Both the position numbers and the translations under genes were made by a program. Shown here piece after piece: positions 11,919 to 22,532 of a DNA stretch of 64,000 nucleotides (position 1 is its first letter; the number at the start of each line of letters is the position of its first letter). The stretch spans positions 15,456,001 through 15,520,000 of the forward strand of contig JAKSXM010000040.1 of the NCBI GenBank assembly GCA_022575985.1, given 5' to 3'. Below the pieces are notes generated by a model. That model was not told the DNA's origin. It searched no databases and was given only the letters and a program-made list of their open reading frames with translations. The DNA is from Anagrus nilaparvatae (Eukaryota > Arthropoda > Insecta > Hymenoptera > Mymaridae).

Positions 11919-12272
11919 AATAGGGTTGTGCAACGCTATTGAGGTTTTTTGATATTCTGAAAATATATAAAAAAATATTCGATACGTATTTTTTTATTTT
12001 TCATAAAAATTAAAAATGACTGAGTAATTAATAATTAAAGTAGTGAAAATACTGGTAGTGGGGGGACCGTGACGTCACAACTCAAAAACGCAATGTTAAA
12101 AGTATAGGGAATCTGAGTTGTGACGTCACGGGTAATTTATTAAACTCTTTATTTAACCGGTTAAATTTTGTTTAAATAAGAAATAAAAAAATACGTATCC
12201 AATATTTTTTTACATACTACAAAACCAACCAAATAGAATTTCAAAATTTTTTTCATGATACAACCCTATTTA
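11919..12272. mobile_element. Palindromic MITE with paired CRE-like sites
   Basis: About 350 bp, non-coding, with inverted ends (TAGGGTTGTG at 11921 and CAACCCTATT at 12261-12270). Inner inverted pairs follow in mirror order: ATACGTATTTTTTTAT near 11986 with its complement near 12184, and GTGACGTCACAACTCA near 12069 with TGAGTTGTGACGTCAC near 12113. Each inner arm carries the palindrome TGACGTCA. The target duplication could not be settled. Confidence 0.7.
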
Positions 12273-12521
12273 ACCTTAAATATCGATATAAGTTTTTGCT
12301 TAGATAGCAACCTTAAAAATCTTTGATTTTGAATACTGTATTATTTTTATAAAAACAAACGATGTAATAAATGTTTTAATTATTTTTTTTTATTAAAATA
12401 AGATATTATTTGAATATTTAAACAATTTCTTATTTTCTTTTTATTACTTTATTTTATAAAAATGAATTTTTTTTTTAATTATTCAGGTTATGTATCAAAT
12501 ACGTAATTTATTTTAGCATTA

Positions 12522-12953
12522 TTAAACTAACATATTGTGACATTCCATTAATAAATTAAATAATTTATATTTTATTGCAAAATTTGTTATATCTTCAAAG
12601 CTTTCAAAATTTAATTTTTCTTGTAAAAAAATTTCAATTTTATTTATAATGCAATTTAATTTAAGAATTTTTGATATTTTAATTAAATTTATAATATTTT
12701 GGAAATTAATACTTAATTTATTATAATATAAATAGTTCAAAATTTCTTTAAAAGTTTTAGGTTCGATTTTTGTATCATCCAATGTTATGGATTTTATTTC
12801 CTCATTTTTCAATAATTTAAATATATATTTTTGAATCAATTTTCTATGTACATAGAATTCAATGTTCCCCAAAATAATTATTAAATCTGGTTCTATTTCA
12901 TTTCTTAATTTAAATTTGTAGATTTCTTTACAGATTTCCAAATTCGAGTCCAT
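12522..12953 (-). CDS. BTB/POZ-domain protein (143 aa)
   Basis: Single ORF starting MDSNLEICK. Residues about 22-110 fit a BTB/POZ fold: DLIIILGNIEFYVHRKLI is the typical beta strand plus VHR/K helix start, followed by LDDTKIEPKTFKEILNYLYY, the usual 'I.p..F..iL.yiY' motif, and a helical tail resembling the start of a BACK region. BTB proteins commonly dimerise and act as Cul3 ubiquitin-ligase adaptors or in transcription complexes. No Kelch, MATH or zinc-finger part is visible, so it may be a short gene, a first exon or a truncated copy. It is as AT-rich as its surroundings. The start is the first ATG of the frame. Confidence 0.72.
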   Translation of the reverse strand: MDSNLEICKEIYKFKLRNEIEPDLIIILGNIEFYVHRKLIQKYIFKLLKNEEIKSITLDDTKIEPKTFKEILNYLYYNKLSINFQNIINLIKISKILKLNCIINKIEIFLQEKLNFESFEDITNFAIKYKLFNLLMECHNMLV

Positions 12954-12959
12954 TACTCC

Positions 12960-13740
12960 CTCGAATATTTCTAAAAATTAAATTAAACAATTTTGTTGTT
13001 TATATTTTAGTAATCAAAAAAGAGCATAAAAATCAATAAAAATTACATAAAAAACAATATTTATATTTCTTTAGAGATATTTAACTTTTTTCTAAAATTA
13101 TTGTAATTATTTTATCGAGTTGTAATAAAATTATTTTGTAATTAATTAAATAAAATTTAAAAAAAAAAAAAAAATTAAAATGAATTATAATATATATAAT
13201 AAATAGGCCAGGTCTATTTGTTCGGAAAATTTTTAACTGTTTCTGGTTAACATAACAAATCATTTCTGGTAAACATAAGTAACCCTTGCGAAAATAACAA
13301 AATCTTTGAAAATTAACCAAAAGTTGCCTATTGCGGGTAACTGGACCATTTTCGGTAAAAACCGATATTATATTCGTGTTCAGCGATCCAAAAAACATAA
13401 GTAACCCTTGCGAAAATAAAAAAATCTTCGAAAAATAAATAAAAGTAGCCTATTGCGGGCAACTGGACCATTTTCGGTAAAAAATGATACCATATTCGGG
13501 TTCAGCGACCAAAAAAACATAAATATCCGTTGGAAAATTCCATCGACCTATCAAGGATAAAATTTGTATACGAAACGGGGCTCCACGTCAGGTCTATAAC
13601 CTCCTAATTTTAGGTGCGATTTTTTTTTAAAGATATAAAAAAAAATTATTTTACTAATATATTGTTTTTAATGATTCTTTCTGGTTATCAGGGATTTTTT
13701 TAACACCAAAAATTAAAAATGTATATTTAGTGGTAAATTA
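12960..13740. repeat. Tandem duplication (~122 bp units) in non-coding DNA
   Basis: Units beginning AAACATAAGTAACCCTTGCG occur at 13271 and 13393, with a partial third near 13514. Each contains CCTATTGCGGG, then AACTGGACCATTTTCGGTAA and a TTCAGCGA motif. The rest of the interval shows nothing coding; the minus-strand frame at 13081-13398 runs through the repeat and is not believed. Confidence 0.75.
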
Positions 13741-14000
13741 TGGAGAAAAAAGTGTATTTAGGAAAATTTCGTCAAAATAAGGTAAAAAAGACTCAAAGTA
13801 AAAAAAAAGGCAAAAAAGGCAAAAAAGGCATTGCTAGGATGCCTGGGATTGCAAGCATAACTTTACTCTTTGAAAATATTGAGGTTAAAAATATTTTTCA
13901 CTTTTGTTTATGTGTTAGTAAAATTTACACAAAAATTTTCTGTACAAATAGCTCTGCCATTTATTTATTATTTGAAAAAGAGAAAACTTTAATAGATTAA
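13740..14000 (+). CDS. Small Lys/Gly-rich ORF, unknown
   Basis: 86-codon frame starting ATGGAGAAAAAAG. The first third is strongly basic (KKGKKGKKG), the rest hydrophobic and Cys-containing (FHFCLCVSKIY). No domain is recognised and no splice structure is evident. It could be a relic exon or chance. Function unknown. Confidence 0.2.
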   Translation: MEKKVYLGKFRQNKVKKTQSKKKGKKGKKGIARMPGIASITLLFENIEVKNIFHFCLCVSKIYTKIFCTNSSAIYLLFEKEKTLID

Positions 14001-14530
14001 TTTTATTAATAATTAAATTAATATATTAAAATTTATTACCTTTTTTTAAGTTTTAATTAAAATATTTTATTTTTTGTCCAATTGACACAATTCTTTTAGA
14101 CACTATATAAATTCAAACAAATAATTAACTTTTTATGAAAAATATAATAACCAATTGATTTTGTTGCTTAGTAACATAAACAAAGTATGTTTAAATTTTT
14201 TTAATAAGCAGTTTTGATTTAAATACACTGCTTTTCCCCTCAGCCTAAAATTTAAAGCAAACGACTTTAAAATTCAAGTAAAAAATATAACTGCTTGAAA
14301 TTTCTAGCCGTTATATTTCTTAATTAATTATTGATTATTAGAAAATTCAATCAAATTATTTAAATTATTAGTGTTTTTTGATGTTATAAAATGCTTTAAT
14401 ACCTGAACGACTTAAAATTTTCAATTCCTTATTTATTGGTACGAGTATCTTATATAAAAAAATAGATGTAAAAGATAAAAACGTGATAATAAAATTTATA
14501 TTTATATTAATAAATTGTTGTTGCTAATAA

Positions 14531-14640
14531 TTTATCCCTTAAATCTAGAAGCCGCTGGTCTCGAGCTCCAGGCTGACTTGGCGATCAACCTAATGCCCGT
14601 GACTCTAAGCTCCTTAAAAATGAATAATATGAATCTATAA
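14531..14640. repeat. GC-richer dispersed repeat, copy 1
   Basis: About 110 bp containing GAAGCCGCTGGTCTCGAGCT, GCTGACTTGGCGATCAACC and ATGCCCGTGAC. It is strongly similar over the same length to 15528-15648 and stands out from its AT-rich surroundings. Confidence 0.75.
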
Positions 14641-14764
14641 TATATTAAAAATATATTTTTTTAACATATATTAATTCTTCAATAAAATAAAAAATTTATA
14701 CAGAATGTTTTTCTTTTGCCTATTAAATTTATGCGTACTGTATTAAAAATAAAAAAAATAAAAA

Positions 14765-15000
14765 AAAAAGTTTGTGTTTACACAAACAAAATGCGTGGAA
14801 CATATTTACTTACATTTGAGCATAGACACACAAAAAACAATACAATTTTCTACTTTGATAATTGGAAATTATCACCAATTGCTAGATTCTAACATTCTAA
14901 TTCCAGACTATTCTGATTCCCTGTCTGATTCGATAAACACGTATTATTCTAAATCCCTGAATCAAGAATCTCCCTCTAAATTTTCAATTCTGAAGTAATC
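14765..15000. repeat. MITE-family copy (GTGGAACAT end)
   Basis: Starts with the palindrome GTTTGTGTTTACACAAAC, then GCGTGGAACATATTTACTTA and GCATAGACACACAAAAAAC. The same end sequence occurs at 29850, at both ends of the insertion at 20156-20630, and reversed at 60285. The AT-rich frame inside is not regarded as a gene. Confidence 0.6.
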
Positions 15001-15527
15001 ACTCCCTATAAACAAGTCCCATGTTAAAAAAAGTATTTTTTTTTTTTTTAATTTAAATACACTAGGCTCAAGTTGAATAAAAAAAATTATTTTAAACTAA
15101 AATTTTTAGTTATAAAAAATAATCACTGTTTCTGTTTTTTTTAATACAGTAGGCACAAGTTGAATAAAAAAAAAATGATTTTAAACTAAAAATTTGCATT
15201 TTTTGCTTCTTTCCACAACATACGATTTTATTATGTTTTATATTTATGCTCCCATTTAAATGTTTAGAAATGTAATTTTAAAAAAAGATAATCATGGCTA
15301 GTGTAGGGACAGCCTTAAAGTTTCAAGCGTTTAAAAACAAATAATTTAAAATTTAAAATGGTATATTTTTCGCTTTAATTTTCTACTATTTGCTTAATAT
15401 CAATTTTAAAGAGAAATTGTACTTTTTTTTGTTTTCTTATATATTATAAAAAAATACTGTTTAATAACTATGATGAGAAAGCAATATCTAAAATTCTATA
15501 AAAATTGTTTTTACTAAATTTTTGTTG

Positions 15528-15648
15528 CCAGTATTGTCCTTTAAATATAGGAGCCGCTAGTCTCTAGCTCCAAGCTGACTTGGCGATCAACCAAATGCCC
15601 GTGACCCAAAATTCTTTTAAAACGAATTACATGAATTTATATTATATT
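15528..15648. repeat. GC-richer dispersed repeat, copy 2
   Basis: Matches copy 1 (TATAGGAGCCGCTAGTCTCT, CTGACTTGGCGATCAACC, ATGCCCGTGAC). A partial reversed copy (TAGCGGCTCCTATATTTAA) lies at about 28370-28395 inside a MITE. Confidence 0.7.
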
Positions 15649-15651
15649 AAT

Positions 15652-15826
15652 AGTTATTTATGAAACAAGTGATATAAAGTTATAATATGCCAAATACTAA
15701 GGTTTACAGGTTTAAGGTTTGCATTTGGCAAATTATGCATTTATATATAAGTTTCATACGTAATTTTATTTAGAAAGTGCGTTAAAGTTGCACCACCAAT
15801 GCGTAAAAGTAACTTACACACGATGT
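15652..15826. repeat. Foldback MITE, copy 1
   Basis: Inverted ends TTTATGAAACAAGTGATATA and TATATAAGTTTCATACGTAA, with inner ATGCCAAAT / ATTTGGCAA. The flank GCGTTAAAGTTGCACCACCA (about 15780) also follows copy 2 at 27338-27490, so the repeat unit is longer than the palindrome. Confidence 0.65.
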
Positions 15827-17355
15827 TAAATAAAATTATTTTTTCAACGTATCGTTATTCAATAAAATAAAATAAATAAAATAATATTAAATAAAAAGAA
15901 AAAAATTTTTAACTAAATTTTAATTAAAAATTATATTAAAGTAAATTCATTGATAATAAAAATTATTTTTTTTTTTCATACATAAAAAGTAAATATGCTT
16001 AAAAAAAATAATAAAAACCAATTTTAAAATAAATTTTGGTTATAATTAATTGAAACTAAATTCTTTGATAATAGAAAAAAAATCAATTTTTTTATATATA
16101 AAAAATTTATAAATATTTTATATATATAAAAAAATAATCTTTTTTTTTATTTTTACAATAAAAAAAATACACATAATATAAAAAGATCTTTTTTTTTTAT
16201 TATCATTTTTGTTTTTTTTTTTGTTTTTTTTGTTTTTTTTCTTAAATTTCAAGCAAATGTAATTAGAATTTCAAATATTCGTATTTTTTGATAGAAATTC
16301 CAATTGTTTGCGTGAAATTTCAAGAAAAAAATTTTAAAATCAAAAGGCTGCATTTTTTGCTTAAAGTTTCAAGTATTTACTTGATACTTTAAGAAAATAA
16401 TCTCAAATTCCAAAAGGTTTAATTTTCGCTTTAATTTTCAAGTTCAAGGTTATTTAAACCAAGCTGAGTAAAGTTCCTTTAAAAAATAAAAATTAATTTT
16501 AAAAAATATTATTTATTAAATATAATCTTTGAAAAATAAGAAATAACAAAGTTTCTTACAGAATAAATTCAAAGTAATTTTACTTGCTAATAAAATTATT
16601 TTCTCTTATTTATAAAAACTTAAAAAACTATTATTGAACAAAGAATTTGTAACCCAATTTAAATTTTTGGTTATAAAAAATAATCACTTTTTTTTTTTGT
16701 TTTTTTTTTGTTTTTTAATACAGTTGGCATAAGTTGAATAAAAAAAAATTATTTGAAGTTGAATAAAATAAAAAAAAAGATTCTAAGTTGAATGAAAAAA
16801 GAAAAGATTTAACTAAAAACTTTCCTATAAAAAATATTTACCTTTTTTTTTTGTTTTTGTTTTCTTTTTATTCTGATTTTTAAAATCTTTGAGTATTATA
16901 ATCAAGACATTATTTAGCATTGATTAACTAAAAAAACTATATTTTCTAAATTTTTTTTACCAACAAATCGATATTTTGAAAATTATATTTAAATATTGTA
17001 TACTACTGTTAGATATTGAAACGTTATTTTAGTGAATAAATGATAAATAATGTCCAAATATTACTATATTCAAAGATTTTTAAATCCTTTTAAATTAATT
17101 TTAATTTTGTAAAATATCTGAAATAAAATACTTTATAATATTTAATTTAAAAATTTTTTTATTAAATCAAACCTCGTATCAAACAATAAAAATAGTCTGA
17201 AATTAGTATCTTTTACATTAATTTAAATATAACCTGCTTTTTTTCATTTTAGAAATAATTCAAATTAAAATTGAAATAATAACCTACATTAATTCATAAT
17301 TTTTAAATATTTTTATATTTTTTGATTTATTATTGAATTATTAATATTAATAAAT

Positions 17356-18137
17356 ATGGCGGAAGTTAATTCCCATCAGTAAGTGTAAAAAAAATTATAT
17401 ATTTATATATTCTAGATGAAATTTATAATAAAAAAAAAAAAAAAAAAAAAAATTATAATACACATGTGTTAAAATATACTTTTTTAGTGTTTGATAAATT
17501 TATATTATTTATATTTTATTTATAAACAGGTATATTGCTGGTTTGGTAATAAGATTAGGAGATGTTAATCATTTTCGTAGCCAAAATAATTTTAATATAG
17601 TAGCTATGAAATTTTTTATACAAACTGACAATGGAGAATATGTCCAGTGTGAAGTTTGGGGTGCAGAATTAGTTGAACAATATACAAATTTCTTGGAAAT
17701 TAACATGGTAAATTTGAATAGTAACTAAAATAATAAGAAATACTAAAATAAACTAAAAATAAATACTAAAATAATTTGAAAAGTAACTAAAAATAATAAA
17801 ATAATAATAATAATAATAAGTTCACGATTAGATTGCTTTACTTTAAATTTCAAGCAACTAAAATAATGATTCTTTTATGAGTCAAAGATTTTAGTTAGAA
17901 TTTATTTACAAACAAACTTCATCTTAAAATCTTTTATTTTTTTTTAACTTATTTACTGAATATCTACTGTATTAAAAAAATGTATGCTTAAAATTTCAAA
18001 ACAAAACCAACTAATTAATCTCATAATTTTTTTTATAGAGAATTCTCATACGTCACGTTTCGTTAAGAAAAAATCATGCTGGGCTAACAGAAGTAACAGT
18101 ACGAGTTAATTTTGAAGTTTTTGTTCATGTTTTTTAA
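17356..18137 (+). CDS. Single OB-fold protein, spliced, 99 aa (RPA/MEIOB-like)
   Basis: Three exons in consistent phase: 17356-17378 (MAEVNSH), 17530-17707 and 18039-18137, with GT-AG introns of 151 and 331 bp. The conceptual product has one OB-fold-like domain over nearly its whole length: IAGLVIRLGDV (strand 1), a variable loop, FFIQTDNGEYVQCEVWG (strands 2-3) and a closing FVHVF. The pattern 'G.....CEVWG...' resembles nucleic-acid-binding OB folds of RPA70 or the meiotic MEIOB/Hold'em family. Such proteins bind single-stranded DNA during replication or recombination. It lies 1.6 kb upstream of the two-OB gene on the same strand. The last exon may continue by another splice. The family call is an inference from fold pattern; the exon structure is seen directly. 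Confidence 0.62.
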
Positions 18138-19698
18138 TTTTTTCTTTAATGTAAATCAATATTCATATTATTTAAAGTAAAGTTTTTTTTATTTTCGATG
18201 CAATACCTAATTTTTTTTTTTTTATTTGTATTTGTAGTAACTAATTAAAAAAGTGAATGTAAAAAGATATATTTTTCGCTAAAAGTTTCAAGTGTTGGCT
18301 AACAAATAAAATGATATTAAACTAAAATCTTTGATTATAAAAAATAATCACTTTTTTTGTTTCTGTTTTTTTTTTTTTATTTAGTAGGCACAATTTGAAT
18401 AAAAAAAATAAAGGTTTTAATCTAAACTTTTTTTTTTTTTTCTTTATTTTAAACGATTTTAATACAATAGGCACTAGTTTAATAAAAAAAAAAAAAAAAA
18501 TTATTTGATTTTTAATTAAATCTTTTTATTAACTTTTTTTAATCCAATTTAAATTTTTGGTTATAAAAAATAATCACTTTTTTTTTGTTTTTGTTTTTTT
18601 TTTTTAATACAGTAGACACAAGTTGAATAAAAAAAATAAATAAGATTTTAAACTAAAATCTTTGGTATACAATAAAATCACTAATTTATTTTCACACAAA
18701 TTTTTAAATATTTGCTTGAAATTTCAAGAAAATTTTCAAGAAAATTCAAAAGGCTGTAATTTTTTATTAAAAATTCAAGTGTTTGCTTAAAATTTCAAGA
18801 AAATAATCTAAATTCCAAATGGTTTAGTTTTTATTTTAATTTTCAAGTTCAAGGTTATTTAGGAACTTATGACCCTATTTTTTTTTTTTTTTTTTTAATA
18901 CAGCAGGCACAAGTTGAATAATATGTTGATTTTTAAGACAAAATAGAATAAATACAACGAAAATGGCATTTTTAGTGTTAGTTTCGATCAATTTAAGTTT
19001 GAAATTCCAATTTCTTATAAAAAAGAGCCTAATTTTTGTGATCAACAAACTTAAAAATTACAATAAACCAAATCTGGTAGCTATCAGAAACAATATCACC
19101 ATACCCTTATTTTTACTGAAGTATACATAGACAATTATATACAATACATATTTATAAAATTATTTTTACTAAAACGTTTATTCTATGAGTTAGAAAACTC
19201 GAATTTCAAGGTTAAAAACAAATGTAAGATATGGATGACTCAAAATTAAGAGTCTTTGTTATTAATAAAAAAAATTAAAAAAATTAATATTTTTTTAAAT
19301 GTTTTAATATTTTTTATAATGTATTTTAATTCTATTTATAATACAATTTTTATTAAAAAAAAAATTTAATTCAAATTTTAGCGCTAGAATTGTAAATTTT
19401 ATTTCAGTTATAAATGTTTGGATTTTTTAAAAACTTTATTCTACTTTTTTTTTAGAATTTAATTATTCGTAGCAAGTTTCATAATATAAAAATTTTATCA
19501 TTAAAGATTATTTATTTCTTTCATAACCTATTAATTATCAAAAAAAAAAAAAATTCGTTCAAGGTTATAATAATTTAAATTTATATTAATTTTTTTTCTA
19601 TTATATATAATTTATTTTAAAAAAATTTTTTTTACCATTTAATTTTATATTTAAAGTTTTATTAATATAATTATTATTTAAACAAATGTCTTTTTAAA
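18138..19698. other. AT-rich spacer with dispersed repeat fragments
   Basis: No gene seen. Fragments of the CAGTAGGCACAAGTTGAATA repeat family occur at about 18340-18480, 18545-18660 and 18895-18925. The remainder is homopolymer-rich AT sequence. Confidence 0.6.
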
Positions 19699-21280
19699 AT
19701 GGAAACAATAAAAGATTTAAAACAAAAAGATACGGATGACTCAGTTGAAAAAAAAGTAAGCAACCAAAAAAATTAATATAATTTATGTACAGTTTACGAA
19801 ACAAGTAATATTATTTAAGGTTCCTGTAAAAAGAAAGATGGATTCAAATAATACATTGATAGAAAGAAAAATTGATAAATTAACGCCTTATATATTTAAA
19901 AAGTAAGAAATAAATATTTCAACAATAAAAAAAAAATTATTTTTTAATCTATATTTTTCTATCATTTATAGTTGGTGTATACAAGCAAAAGTACTTGAAA
20001 AATCCGAATTAAAATCATGGGAAAATAAAAGTAATAAAGGACAATTCTTTCAAATTTTTTTATTTGATAATAGTGGTATAATAAAATGTGCCTTTTTTGA
20101 TAATGTAGAAAATTTTCATAAGGATATTGAAGTAAGAATTCATACACTAATTTTTAACATGGAACATGTTTATAGGGTGAAGGTACTTCGGTACTGGAAA
20201 TTTAGGGGGGGGATCAAATATGTCCTTTTTAAGGAGGGTGGTCAAATTTGTCATTTTTAAAGGAGGGGATTAAATATTTCTTTTTTAAGGGGGATTAAAT
20301 ATTTCCTTTTTAAAAAGGAAAGTCAAATTTGTCTTATTAAGGGGGGGTTAAAGTCTCTTTTAAGGGGGGTAGGGAGTCAAATAAAACTTAGAATAAGTAT
20401 ATTTTTGGTACTTTGTATAACCCAGATTTAGGAACTTAGAATATTTTTGATTAAGAAACATAGAATAATACGCTTTAGCGTATCAATATAGCCTGGGTTT
20501 AGAATCTTGATATCTAGTAAAGGTGATAATTTCAAATTGTAAAAATAGGAAATTTTATTATTTTTTGTGTATCTAGGGCTAAAATATAAATAAATATGTT
20601 CCATGCATTTTAGTTGTGTTTATAACAAACCGGTTATAAGTTTTTTTAATAAAATTATTATAATTATTTATGAAACATAGGAAGGAAAACTATATAATGT
20701 TTCAAACTGTGATATTTGTTCAACTAAGTTTAAAACACAACATCCATACGAGCTAAAAGCAACTAAATTTTCAAAATTTCAATTAGTAGAAGATGAAGTA
20801 AAAACAAAGGCATTAAAATTAAATTATGAATTTACTCCTTTAAGCGAAGTGCCAAACAAGCCTATAAATTCCTATATAGGTAAAATATATAATAATATTA
20901 AAAATAATTAATTAAATATACTATTATAATACTTTGCATTATTTACTTTTTTATAAAAAATCAGACGTTGTTGGGATAATAATTTCAATTGGTGAAGAGA
21001 AAGATAAAAATGGAAAATTTTTACAAGAGATAGAATTGAGCGATGAAAAAAAGGAATTTATAGTAATATATTAAAATTATATTTTTCATTACTTATTTTA
21101 TTTATTTTTAAAAAATAATTTTATTTTTAGATAATTCTTAGTATATGGAAAAATAATAGAAAAGAATTCAAGTATAATATTGACGACAAAATTAAAATAA
21201 AATCCGCAAAAATTGTAGAGTATAAAAATATAAGAATTTTATCCTTTACAGGGTCTAGTATTATTGAATTATTTCAATAA
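19699..21280 (+). CDS. RPA70-like protein with two OB folds, spliced, 248 aa
   Basis: Six exons (19699-19755, 19820-19902, 19972-20131, 20681-20879, 20965-21062, 21131-21280) join with matching phases and GT-AG borders to one frame without stops. RPA70 binds single-stranded DNA through tandem OB folds DBD-A and DBD-B. Here DBD-A starts at WCIQAKVLEKSELKSW and includes DNSGIIKCAFFDNVENF and EGKLYNVSNCDI; DBD-B starts near SYIDVVGIIISIGEE and ends FTGSSIIELFQ. Compared with about 600 aa for true RPA70, the N-terminal protein-interaction domain and the zinc-containing DBD-C are absent. It is therefore a short paralogue. Introns are 64-85 bp except one of 549 bp holding a MITE. Very AT-rich codon use. 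Confidence 0.82.
20156..20630. mobile_element. MITE in intron 3 of the RPA70-like gene, with G-rich tandem core
   Basis: Inverted ends ACATGGAACATGTTTATAGG (left) and ATAAATATGTTCCATGC (right). The core at 20200-20385 is a tandem of ~33 bp units of the type GGGGGGATCAAATATGTCC with runs of up to eight G, unlike anything else in the window. The ends match those at 14765, 29850 and 60285. Confidence 0.7.
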
Positions 21281-22035
21281 TACATTTATTTTTATCATTT
21301 TGTTTTTTAAATTTCATATATTTTGTAATTCAAAACACAGTGTTATTTTTTTTTTTTTATAGATTTACGAATAATAATATTTTTTATAATATACTTGCGT
21401 TTTTCTATTTTCTATTTACGTAGTAAATTTTGTATTTAAAGTATTCATTGTAATTTAATTTAAAAATTACAATATCATAAATAGAACTACTATCTAAACA
21501 TCAATTTGCAATTATTTTTATGATTAAAATAATTAAAAAGTAATTAAAACTTAATAATAAATTACGAATATTGAGTGCTATAACAAGTAAAAAAATAATC
21601 ACAGAAACAATATAATACTTTATTTAATTTCAAGAAAGTACTAGTATCTGAAAATATTCTAACCAGTAATAATTTAGAACCTTTATGGAATTTAGAACTA
21701 ATTTTCTTTTTAACAATTTTTTTATCAAAAAATTTCAAGCAAATAATTTTAAATTCAAACAGTTATATTTTTCTGTTTAATTATCAAGTGTTTGCTTGAA
21801 ATTTCAAGCAAGTAATTTTAAATTCAAACGACTATATTATTCACCTTAATTTTCATGTATTAGCTTGAAATTTCTGGCAAATAATTTAATTTCTATTGGC
21901 TTTATTTAAAAAAAAAAAATTTAGACTAAAAATTATTTCAAGTTAGATTTTTTGGTAATAAAAAAGTATTTTTTTTTTTAATATAATAATTATTTATTAA
22001 ATGTAATAAGCCCTTAAAAGGGGTATTTGTGATGC
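21281..22035. other. AT-rich spacer
   Basis: No gene seen. Repeated pieces of the type TTGCTTGAAATTTCAAGCAA occur near 21730-21890. Confidence 0.5.
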
Positions 22036-22470
22036 ATTCAAATTTGGGGCGGTCGAATTTTGCCCTTTTTTGTTTTTTGAGTCGCTAAATGAGAAATTTG
22101 TGGTTTTATTTGTCAAAAATCAATTTCTCGCCCTTAAATTAACATAAACTACTCCTAAAAACGGTGTTTTTGCTGTTATCATATTGTCAGTGGACATATC
22201 CAGTTTTTACAGGTTTACTGGATCGTAGATCACGAATTTCGGCGAATTATTTAGTAAAAATTAATTTCTTACCCTGAAATTAGCAAAACTTCCCCTAAAT
22301 AGTTGTTTTTGTTTTTTTCGCTCTTTTAGCATTCAGATTTGGTCCATAATCGTTTTTTGGGTCGCTGAACAAGAATTTTGGGAAATTTTTTGTAATAAAT
22401 TAATTTCTAACCCTTAAATTAACAGAAACTACTCTTAGTAGCGTTATTGCTATTTTCGTATTTTAAGATA
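22036..22470. repeat. Diverged tandem repeat, ~145 bp unit, three copies
   Basis: Three diverged units share a CATTCA-GATTTGG start, GTTTTTTGGGTCGCTGAA, TTAATTTCTAACCCTTAAAT and AACAGAAACTACTCC. They lie immediately left of the foldback element. Confidence 0.6.
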
Positions 22471-22532
22471 TATTATGTTAATTAATCTAATTTGTAATAT
22501 TTTTCTCGTGTAAAAAAATAAGAACATAGATG

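Larger units (their letters stand above)
14001..17355. other. AT-rich repeat desert
   Basis: No gene seen. The stretch holds many fragments of one short dispersed repeat family (CAGTAGGCACAAGTTGAATA followed by an A-run and ATTTTAAACTAAAAT, with a TAAAAAATAATCAC-T-run block), seen near 15050-15190, 16660-16800 and again at 18330-18660 and 18895. Long homopolymer A/T runs dominate. Specific elements inside are listed separately. Confidence 0.7.

Noticed and set aside
14774..14998. 74-aa frame with Ser/Asp-rich text
   Set aside because: It lies within a MITE-family copy that recurs at 29850 without an open frame.
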